DNA of 64,000 bases from JABIAG01 sp964561995 (GTDB taxonomy: Archaea; Nanobdellota; Nanobdellia; Woesearchaeales; JABIAG01), in contig CAZLQZ010000004.1 of the NCBI GenBank assembly GCA_964561995.1, positions 21,251 through 85,250 on the forward strand. Reading direction: 5' to 3'. A program made the position numbers and the translations under genes. The notes under the pieces are model-generated. The model saw only the letters and a program-made list of their open reading frames with translations, did not search any database and was not told where the DNA came from. Below, piece after piece: positions 1 through 6,294 of this stretch (positions are counted from its first letter, which is position 1; the number at the start of each line of letters is the position of its first letter).

Positions 1-98
1 GAAACAACTAATGTTTTTACTGAAAGTTGTATGACTTTTCTTTTCATATCTTCTAGAATCATTAATTGGTTTTAATTCTTTTCTATATTTAAAGCCAA

Positions 99-116
99 CC
101 TTATACATGTATAAGG
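99..116. promoter_or_regulatory. 18-bp perfect palindrome followed by a T-run
   Basis: Bases 99-116 are a perfect palindrome with half-site CCTTATACA, followed within 4 bases by about ten T residues (120-130). It lies 70 bases upstream of the Lrp/AsnC gene start. It could be the hairpin and U-tract of a terminator for a gene lying left of the window, or an operator for the dimeric regulator encoded just downstream. The sequence alone does not decide between these. Confidence 0.5.
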
Positions 117-185
117 TAGTTTTTTTTTTATAAGCTTATAACTAAATATCTTCGAAATAATTACAATATTATTGGAGGAATTAAC

Positions 186-644
186 ATGAATAATGAAAAA
201 GAATTGAAAATGTTGAGTTATTTACGAAAAAATGGTCGGGAAAGATTAACAAAAATCAGTAGACAAACTAAGATGCCGGTGTCAACTTTGTTTGATATGC
301 TTCAAAAAACAAATAAAATTGTGAAAAATACTTGTTTATTGGATTTTTCTAAATTGGGTTTTTCAATAAGAGCAAATGTTATTTTGAAAGTTAAACCTAC
401 ACAAAGAACTCAGTTAAAAGAATTTTTAATTAATTATGTGAATTTAAATTCTTTATATCAAATTAATAATGGGTATGATTTTATGGTTGAAGTTGTATGT
501 CAGGAGCTTGATGAATTAGAAACTTTTTTGGAAAAGATTGAGGATGATTTTGATATTGTAGAAAAAAATGTATACTATATTATCAAAGATATTGCAAGAG
601 AACAATTCTTAAGTAATCCTAATTCATTGTTGTTTTTGAATTAA
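186..644 (+). CDS. Lrp/AsnC-family transcriptional regulator
   Basis: A 152-residue protein with an N-terminal winged helix-turn-helix (about residues 5-50) followed by an alpha/beta region of the kind used by Lrp/AsnC regulators to form dimers and sense small ligands (about 60-140). The recognition helix is short and the effector residues are not obvious, so the ligand cannot be named. The start is supported by a good ribosome-binding site (GGAGG, 173-177) ten bases upstream of the ATG. Its 3' end overlaps the convergent TVP38-like gene by 21 bases. The palindrome at 99-116 is a candidate autoregulatory operator. Length is typical for the family (about 150 residues). Confidence 0.75.
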   Translation: MNNEKELKMLSYLRKNGRERLTKISRQTKMPVSTLFDMLQKTNKIVKNTCLLDFSKLGFSIRANVILKVKPTQRTQLKEFLINYVNLNSLYQINNGYDFMVEVVCQELDELETFLEKIEDDFDIVEKNVYYIIKDIAREQFLSNPNSLLFLN

Positions 645-1301
645 TCTTTTTTTAACTTTTTCTTTAAAAAGAATTACCGATAATATTGCACTTGTTATAA
701 TTGAAAAGATTATTACTGTTAGGTTTAAAGTAGGATTTGTAAAACTATCTCCCAAAGAAGCTGCAATAAAACCATATGGTAGTGCACCAATTAACATTAT
801 TAAGATGAAATCTTTAAATCTTATGTCACTTAAACTTGCAGAAATTGCAATCAATTCATTTGGAAATATTGGAATTAACCTTGCAATGTATAATGCATAA
901 ACAGCATCTTTTTTTATCATTTTTTTAAGATAGTTTAATTCTTTGTGTTTTCCTTTTTTTATGAATCTTTTATGACCGTATTTTTTTATTACCTTGAATA
1001 ATATCGAAGAACCAATAAGCATGGCAGATATGGAATATAATGCTCCTGCAATCATTCCAAATAAAAATCCACCTAATACGTATATAAAAAATAGGGGTAC
1101 AACTTCAAATAATGAAAAAAGTATCATTACAAACATAAAAGCAAATACTGATAAAGCTCCGGTGGATTTGATAAAATCTCTTATTTCTTCAACATTAAAT
1201 AAATTGTTTAAATCATTATGAATAACTAATATTACAACAAATATTAATATGGCAGCATACACTAGGGGTGCGATCTCTTTAGCTAATTTTTTCCAGTGCA
1301 T
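624..1301 (-). CDS. TVP38/TMEM64 (DedA-like, VTT domain) membrane protein
   Basis: A 225-residue integral membrane protein with several hydrophobic segments. The central block (FxxVPLFFIYVLGGFLFG, then a GxxxY/SAMLIGSS segment, then ARLIPIFPNELIAISASLS) has the layout of the VTT/SNARE-associated domain, including the Arg-x-x-Pro-x-x-Pro-type re-entrant element near residues 140-150. Members of this family act as lipid scramblases or in membrane homeostasis, but the substrate here is unknown. It converges on the Lrp-type gene, overlapping by 21 bases, and is divergent from the acetyltransferase gene at 1373, with which it shares a 71-base promoter region. Confidence 0.8.
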   Translation of the reverse strand: MHWKKLAKEIAPLVYAAILIFVVILVIHNDLNNLFNVEEIRDFIKSTGALSVFAFMFVMILFSLFEVVPLFFIYVLGGFLFGMIAGALYSISAMLIGSSILFKVIKKYGHKRFIKKGKHKELNYLKKMIKKDAVYALYIARLIPIFPNELIAISASLSDIRFKDFILIMLIGALPYGFIAASLGDSFTNPTLNLTVIIFSIITSAILSVILFKEKVKKRLIQKQQ

Positions 1302-1372
1302 ACTTAGAAATAGATATTTTAGTTATTAAATGTTTTGTTAATCTTTTTAAACTATAGGACAACTCAGAATTT

Positions 1373-1867
1373 ATGAGTGATGTAAACAAATTAATCGATG
1401 ACCTTTGGGTTAATCATTTAGTAAGGCTAACTAATCCACCAAAAAAAGTTTTTTATGCAAGATATAACCTTTTTAAAGGAAATAATCATGATGTTGTTAT
1501 ATTTAATAATTTTGACACTGTTGGTTTTATAACTTTAAGAAATTCAGGAAAAAATTATAGAATTCTTAATGATTCTTTAGTAGTTCCTCATGAAGGATTT
1601 AGTAATAAACTGGGTTATGGTATTGAGGTTAAAGAAAAATATGAACGTAGAAATTTTGGTCATGCTCTTTTAAGTTTAGGAATTGGTGTTGCAATTAAAG
1701 ATTTTAATGAGAAAGGTTTAGAAGATTTTGTGGTAAAAGTCTCAGGAATAAGTTCAAAAACACATTTTTATGAATCCTTCGGTTTTGAAACTCCAGGTTT
1801 TGGTGGTACATATAACCAAAGAAGCGTTCCAGACATTAATATTGTTTTTCCACATTATGAATATTAA
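1373..1867 (+). CDS. GNAT-like N-acetyltransferase
   Basis: A 164-residue protein with GNAT-fold features: a beta strand leading into an acetyl-CoA pyrophosphate loop (ERRNFGHALL, about residues 90-99, fitting the R/Q-x-x-G-x-G/A pattern with one substitution) and a C-terminal FYESFGFE element (about 131-138) typical of the last GNAT strand and helix. The acceptor substrate cannot be inferred. A TATA-like TTTTTAAAC sits about 30 bases upstream of the ATG, so the message is probably nearly leaderless. It runs tail-to-tail with the PLP-enzyme gene (2-base gap). Confidence 0.6.
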   Translation: MSDVNKLIDDLWVNHLVRLTNPPKKVFYARYNLFKGNNHDVVIFNNFDTVGFITLRNSGKNYRILNDSLVVPHEGFSNKLGYGIEVKEKYERRNFGHALLSLGIGVAIKDFNEKGLEDFVVKVSGISSKTHFYESFGFETPGFGGTYNQRSVPDINIVFPHYEY

Positions 1868-1869
1868 TT

Positions 1870-2586
1870 TTAAGAATTTTGTATTTCTATACTAATAGCT
1901 TTTTCTAGAACTTTAATTTTCATTGGACACTCTTTATAGTCAAGTTTATTGTCTTCACAGAATTCAATAATTTTTTCTTTTTCTTTTTCTGTTTTAAATT
2001 TAACAAGAATGTTTATTTCTTTTCCAATGACATTAAATTTTATTTTTTTAAAAATTTCTTCTCTTTTTTCTTTTAGTTTTTTTAATCTATTTGGAAGGTT
2101 TTCTATTTTTTCATTTAATAAATTCATTTTAGCAATGTCAAAATCTGAAAAAATATTTAGATCATTGTCACTTGCAATTATTCCGCCGTATCCTAAATTA
2201 ATCATTTTGTTTTTACCAAAACTACAAACAATTATGTCTGCTTCTGGAATTCTTTTTCCAATACTTCCAGTAATATCTGCAATGTAGAGAACATCATTCT
2301 TTCTTTTAATTTTATTTTGCATAAAAGCATAAGCTGGCATATCGTTAAACAGTACAACTCCTTTTTTTACATCATCAAAGTTAATGATTCCTCGTTTAGT
2401 TTTTAATTCAATAATCTTGAATTTTAATTTTTTACCATATTGTTCGTAAGTAATCCAATCACCTTGATCTGCTAAGTATAGTGTATCATGTTTAGTTCGA
2501 GCATATCTTAATGCTTGTAAGATTGCTCTATTTCCTCTAGTAGTAAGAATTACGTTTTTTTTATTGGTTAGTTTATTTAGTTCCAT
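1870..2586 (-). CDS. Short fold-type I PLP-dependent enzyme, DegT/aminotransferase-like
   Basis: A 238-residue protein. Residues around 121-134 (CSFGKNKMINLGYGG) align with the DegT/DnrJ/EryC1/StrS motif SFxxxKxxxxGxGG, so the second lysine is the likely PLP Schiff-base residue; an ADITGSIG segment earlier (about 103-110) sits where the PLP-binding Asp is expected. Families of this kind are normally 360-400 residues, so this is a minimal version lacking much of the N- and C-terminal parts. It follows the HAD phosphatase gene on the same strand with a 14-base overlap, so the two are probably co-translated. The reaction is unknown: sugar or amino-acid aminotransferase are possibilities. Confidence 0.5.
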   Translation of the reverse strand: MELNKLTNKKNVILTTRGNRAILQALRYARTKHDTLYLADQGDWITYEQYGKKLKFKIIELKTKRGIINFDDVKKGVVLFNDMPAYAFMQNKIKRKNDVLYIADITGSIGKRIPEADIIVCSFGKNKMINLGYGGIIASDNDLNIFSDFDIAKMNLLNEKIENLPNRLKKLKEKREEIFKKIKFNVIGKEINILVKFKTEKEKEKIIEFCEDNKLDYKECPMKIKVLEKAISIEIQNS

Positions 2587-3241
2587 TTTCTTTTTTAATT
2601 ATTTCAATTAAATCATAAAAATGTTCTGCTTCATAATCCGTTTTTAATTTATTTTTTGTTCTGGATCCATATTTTGCAAAACAAATCTTAATGCCTGCAT
2701 TTTTAGCTCCTTTAACATCTGTATCTGGTCTATCTCCTAACATTAGGGCTTCTTTTGCTTTAACATTTAATCCTTTAAGTACTTTTTCAAAACCTTTTAT
2801 GTTTGGTTTATTGGCATCTGCTATTATTATATCAAAAAAAGGAAGAAGTTTCATGGCATCTAATCTTTTTAATGCCTTTAATTTTGGAGCATCTGAAAGA
2901 ACTGCAAGTTTAATTCCTTTTTTTATTAAATATATTAAAGTCGGTATAACTGTTGGATATGGTTCTAAAAATGCACTTTTTATTTTTCTGTAAGCGTTTG
3001 TAGCTACAGCAATTTTTATGTCGTCAACTTTATCATATTTAGATAAAAATTCAGTTAACCATTCATTACTTTCAATACCAACTTTCCAATATATTTTCAT
3101 TAATTTATTGTAAGCATCATCAAAATCCATTCTTAAGCCAGCATTAATCATGGCTTTAATAGCAGCTTCAACTGCTTTTTCCTTCATTGTGTAGAAATCA
3201 ACTAATGTGTTGTCTACATCTAATATTATTGCTTTTATCAT
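2573..3241 (-). CDS. HAD-superfamily phosphatase (phosphoglycolate phosphatase-like)
   Basis: Motif I is DVDNTLVDF right after the start, with nucleophile and acid/base aspartates; motif II is SDAP (about residue 118), motif III a lysine in NKPNIKGFEK, and motif IV GDRPDTDVKGAKNAG. These define a catalytically complete HAD hydrolase with a helical C1-type cap. I chose the ATG at 3241 rather than the one 17 codons upstream because an ATTTATATAC TATA box lies about 25-30 bases upstream of it and the protein then begins directly with strand 1. The substrate is a small phosphate ester, unspecified. It overlaps the PLP-enzyme gene by 14 bases, which suggests a two-gene operon. Confidence 0.8.
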   Translation of the reverse strand: MIKAIILDVDNTLVDFYTMKEKAVEAAIKAMINAGLRMDFDDAYNKLMKIYWKVGIESNEWLTEFLSKYDKVDDIKIAVATNAYRKIKSAFLEPYPTVIPTLIYLIKKGIKLAVLSDAPKLKALKRLDAMKLLPFFDIIIADANKPNIKGFEKVLKGLNVKAKEALMLGDRPDTDVKGAKNAGIKICFAKYGSRTKNKLKTDYEAEHFYDLIEIIKKENGTK

Positions 3242-3313
3242 AGTGTATTGTAAGTAATCTGGTATATAAATATGTGTGGGGAGACTTATCACTCCTACCT
3301 TTTCATGATTTTT

Positions 3314-3826
3314 TTAAGTACAGTATTGTGATAATGGATCATCTTTATATTGTCGCATTTTATCTATTAATTCATTTAATATTTGTTGTGCATTTTCTGG
3401 TAAAGTTCCCATCATTTCAAATACTTCTGGTCCTTGCTTAAGAAAATCTTCTAACAAAATTTTTGAATCTCCCGAAAAACCAGGATATTCTATTTGGAAC
3501 ATTGGTTTATCTTTTAAATCGACATGTTTGTCATTAAGATCAATAATGTCTGAACCGGGATTTTTGTGAAAAAGAACAACTCTTTTTGGACATAAGTAAT
3601 CTCTTAATAACCATTTATCAAATGTCATAGATAACCAAGATTTACATTTAGAATAATCATTGTTAACAACATATTCTATTTTAAAAAGATTTATGCCATA
3701 ACTTGTCCAGTAAATTGATTGTCCATCTAATTTTTGAATCTTTGTCCATGGTATTAAATGGTCTGATTCTTTTTTAGATTCGATAAGTTCTTTTAAACCA
3801 GTAAATGCTCTTGAGTCTTCTTTCAT
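3314..3826 (-). CDS. Hypothetical protein, 170 residues
   Basis: I do not recognise this family. The protein is soluble, with an N-terminal Lys/Glu-rich helix, a Trp-rich middle part (IPWTKIQ, SIYWTSYG, KSWLSM, DKWLLRDYLCP) and a C-terminal helical segment (ILNELIDKMRQY). No catalytic motif is evident. It lies between the HAD gene (same strand, 72-base gap) and tRNA-Leu (opposite strand). Composition resembles the neighbouring genes, so there is no sign of recent transfer. Confidence 0.6.
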   Translation of the reverse strand: MKEDSRAFTGLKELIESKKESDHLIPWTKIQKLDGQSIYWTSYGINLFKIEYVVNNDYSKCKSWLSMTFDKWLLRDYLCPKRVVLFHKNPGSDIIDLNDKHVDLKDKPMFQIEYPGFSGDSKILLEDFLKQGPEVFEMMGTLPENAQQILNELIDKMRQYKDDPLSQYCT

Positions 3827-3909
3827 AATATTGAAGAATTGGCGATTATTAAAAAGTTATTTGTAATTTCTAAAACTTTATAATAAGTTTAATCTTTTTT
3901 TATTTATTC

Positions 3910-3993
3910 GCGGAGGTGGCTGAGTGGTCAAAAGCGCTAGGTTGAGGGCCTAGTTCCTTAGTGGATGCGCGTGTTCGAACCACGTCCTCCGCA
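3910..3993 (+). tRNA. tRNA-Leu (anticodon GAG)
   Basis: Acceptor stem GCGGAGG/CCTCCGC pairs perfectly over 7 bp, with discriminator A at 3993. The anticodon stem CTAGG/CCTAG closes the loop TTGAGGG, giving anticodon GAG, and the T-arm carries GTTCGAAC. The long variable arm (about 3951-3969) fits the class II structure of tRNA-Leu. No intron and no encoded CCA. An AT-rich TATA-like element (TTTATAATAAG, about 3877-3887) lies about 30 bases upstream. Confidence 0.96.
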
Positions 3994-4004
3994 TTAAAAT
4001 TTTA

Positions 4005-4021
4005 TTTCAAAAAATTTATAT
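4005..4021 (+). promoter_or_regulatory. BRE/TATA promoter of the 2H phosphoesterase gene
   Basis: A 17-base element TTTCAAAAAATTTATAT that recurs identically at 4969-4985 upstream of the next gene. A-rich BRE followed by TTTATAT matches archaeal promoters. It would place the transcription start near 4045, leaving a short leader with GAGGT ahead of the ATG at 4065. Confidence 0.65.
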
Positions 4022-4064
4022 ACTTTGTTTTTAAATGTATTAAATATATATCAATGAGGTAAAA

Positions 4065-4931
4065 ATGTTTTCAAGTGAACAATATACGTTAGGAATTCCA
4101 ATTAAGGAAGATATCTGTAATGAATTACAACAATTAATTTTTTCAATTATTGAAAAAGAACCATCAATAGGAATTGATAAAAATACAACACAGAAGATAG
4201 AAGTTAAAGGTGAATTTCATATTACATTAGGTGTTTTTCATCCTAGTGCTTTTAAAAGTAATAAAAGTATGTTTAAGCATATAATTCATTTTTTAAGACA
4301 ACATAAAAGTGTTTATTCAGAATTGAAAAAAGTGTTTAAAGGAAATGTTTTAATTAAAGGAATTGGTTTTGCTCATTCTAATAAATTAGTTAATAATGTG
4401 AAGGATGCGGATGTTACATATGCTGTTGCAGAATCAAGTGAAGTCAATACAATACGGTCGAAAATTCATGATTTATTGAGATTCTCAGGTATAGATGAAA
4501 AACATTTTATTTTTACAGACCCCCATATAACATTATTTATTAAATCTGGAAAAAAAGATGTTCATGGAGTAAATAAACCATTAAGAATTCCTTTAAATTC
4601 ATTTTTAAATAAAAATAAATTAAATTTTAATTTTGAAACAGTAGTTTTTTATGGAACTAATAATAAGGCAATTGCTACATTTGGACCAAATGTTAAAAGT
4701 AAACCTTCAATAAAATTTGGTAAAATTCTTAAGACGAAGATACAAGAAATAAAAAGAAATGAAGTTAAAAGTGGACCTCAATATAATTGGGGAAATTTAT
4801 TCAAAGATTTAGAATTTAGAGGAAAGGCTAATGAAATTAAAAATATTTTGATGGATTCTTCAAAAGGACCAAAAGAATTAGCCAAATTAATGGGTAGAGA
4901 CATGGGAAAAGTAATGAAATTACTTAAATAA
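4065..4931 (+). CDS. 2H phosphoesterase-family protein (2'-5' RNA ligase-like) with a C-terminal extension
   Basis: The N-terminal 200 residues carry the two H-x-T motifs that define the 2H phosphoesterase superfamily: FHITLGV (about residues 51-57) and PHITLFI (about 147-153). Enzymes with this pair hydrolyse or form 2',5'/2',3' phosphoester bonds, often in tRNA splicing or nucleotide metabolism, so a role on RNA ends is plausible. The last 80 residues are a basic helical extension (KIQEIKRNEVKSG, then KELAKLMGRDMGKVMK) not usual in the family, possibly for RNA or partner binding. GAGGT is the ribosome-binding site. The gene directly follows tRNA-Leu. Confidence 0.75.
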   Translation: MFSSEQYTLGIPIKEDICNELQQLIFSIIEKEPSIGIDKNTTQKIEVKGEFHITLGVFHPSAFKSNKSMFKHIIHFLRQHKSVYSELKKVFKGNVLIKGIGFAHSNKLVNNVKDADVTYAVAESSEVNTIRSKIHDLLRFSGIDEKHFIFTDPHITLFIKSGKKDVHGVNKPLRIPLNSFLNKNKLNFNFETVVFYGTNNKAIATFGPNVKSKPSIKFGKILKTKIQEIKRNEVKSGPQYNWGNLFKDLEFRGKANEIKNILMDSSKGPKELAKLMGRDMGKVMKLLK

Positions 4932-4968
4932 TTGTCCAGTCAAATGTTTTAAATTTTTATAGGTTTTG

Positions 4969-4985
4969 TTTCAAAAAATTTATAT
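4969..4985 (+). promoter_or_regulatory. BRE/TATA promoter of the membrane protein gene at 5008
   Basis: This is the same 17 bases as at 4005-4021 (TTTCAAAAAATTTATAT). The ATG of the downstream gene begins 23 bases after the element, so transcription is expected to start at or next to the start codon, giving a leaderless message. Confidence 0.65.
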
Positions 4986-5007
4986 GTTCTTTAAGTAAAA
5001 TTTACTT

Positions 5008-5778
5008 ATGTTTTACTCACCAAAAGAATATCCTACTAAATCATTTATTTCTATTACATTAATTGTTTTAATTGGAATATTGGGGTCTGTTTATGTTCAT
5101 CCTTTATTTCTTATTGCTGCTTTATTATACTGGATGCAGTACACTTCGGTTTTATCTTTTTCACAATTCAAGAATAAATCTACACACAAAATTAATAGTT
5201 TAACGGGATTATTTCTTCAATCGATAGTGAGATTTGTAGTCTTTGAAATGTTAGCAGTTATTGGAATTTTGTTTTATTTGCTTGCCGATAATGTGACCTT
5301 TGGAATATTTGCTTTGTTAGTCTGGTGGTTATTTGCTGTAAATTTTTATTTTTATTACACAAAAAAGTACTGGGTAATGATTATTTTAGGAATTATTGTA
5401 TTTGTGACTTTGTTTTTAACTAATAGTGACAATATTATTGTTGAAATTTTAAATTTCTTTTTTATTACTGTACCTTTATTGAAATTTTATAATTTTATTT
5501 TTTCGATAATGATTGCAATATTTGTTTATTTTTTGATAATTCGTTTTATTAATAAAAAAACAACTTCTGCCGGGTCTTTATTCTTTATTCTGTTATTTAT
5601 TAGTCTAGGTATTGGTGCTTTTATAGAAATAATCATATATGAATTTTATTTTTATTCTTTATATCCCAATTTAGTGAATTATGTTGCTTCACAGATTATT
5701 GGTTTAATTTCTATTTTTTCAGGTTCATTAATTGGTTCTATTATTGTTGTTAGTCTTTTGTTTAAGAAACGGAAATAG
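5008..5778 (+). CDS. Multi-pass membrane protein of unknown function
   Basis: A 256-residue, very hydrophobic protein with about seven or eight predicted membrane-spanning segments, Phe/Ile/Tyr-rich, with short charged loops (for example QFKNKSTHK near residue 52 and RFINKKTTS near 178). No transporter or enzyme motif is recognisable. It ends with a short Lys/Arg tail. A perfect copy of the local TATA element lies just upstream, so it is probably a single leaderless transcription unit. Confidence 0.65.
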   Translation: MFYSPKEYPTKSFISITLIVLIGILGSVYVHPLFLIAALLYWMQYTSVLSFSQFKNKSTHKINSLTGLFLQSIVRFVVFEMLAVIGILFYLLADNVTFGIFALLVWWLFAVNFYFYYTKKYWVMIILGIIVFVTLFLTNSDNIIVEILNFFFITVPLLKFYNFIFSIMIAIFVYFLIIRFINKKTTSAGSLFFILLFISLGIGAFIEIIIYEFYFYSLYPNLVNYVASQIIGLISIFSGSLIGSIIVVSLLFKKRK

Positions 5779-5838
5779 AGTCTGCTCAATCAAAACCTTT
5801 ATAAAATGCATAAAAATTTTATATATAGGTGATAAACA

Positions 5839-6261
5839 ATGCCAATCATAGGAACACATTTTACAAAAATTAATGTTGAAAACAAAAGAAAAGGTATGAG
5901 AAACTTAAAAGTTAACAATAATTTAGGAATTTCTAATATCGAAAAAATGGACTTAGAACTAGGAAGTGCAAAACAAAGTGGTGTTAGATTCGTTTTTGAA
6001 TATACTACAAAATATGAACCTGATGCAGCAGAAATGATTTTTGAAGGCGAAGTTCTTTTTATTGAAGATGAAAAGAAAGTTGCTGAAATTTTAAATAATT
6101 GGAAAGATAAAAAACCAATTGATGATGATATTATGGCAAGAGTTATGAATTCTGCTTTAACTAAGTCTACAATTAAAGCTTTAAGTCTTTCTCAAGATAT
6201 GAATCTGCCAGCTCCTGTTAAGTTGCCAAAGATTACTAAAAAAGAAGAAGCTAAGCAATAA
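5839..6261 (+). CDS. SecB-like (MJ0357-type) putative chaperone
   Basis: A 140-residue acidic protein with alternating beta-strand and helix pattern. The order FEYTTKYEPDAAEMIFEGEVLFIED, a helix, then ALTKSTIKALSLSQDMNLPAPVKLPKI resembles the SecB fold, in which beta strands precede a long helix ending in a Gly/Asn-Leu-Pro segment. Archaeal SecB-like proteins such as MJ0357 are of this size; the assignment rests on overall pattern, not on invariant residues. AGGTGATA upstream of the ATG is the ribosome-binding site, and a TATA-like CTTTATAAAATG lies farther up. It sits 33 bases in front of the Cdc48 gene on the same strand, an interesting pairing of a possible holdase with an unfoldase. Confidence 0.45.
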   Translation: MPIIGTHFTKINVENKRKGMRNLKVNNNLGISNIEKMDLELGSAKQSGVRFVFEYTTKYEPDAAEMIFEGEVLFIEDEKKVAEILNNWKDKKPIDDDIMARVMNSALTKSTIKALSLSQDMNLPAPVKLPKITKKEEAKQ

Positions 6262-6294
6262 GCTTTTTAAATTCTTTATTCTTTTATTTATAAT

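Noticed and set aside
994..1221. 75-residue plus-strand frame inside the TVP38-like gene
   Set aside because: It lies antisense within a clear membrane protein gene, and has no start signal or family pattern.
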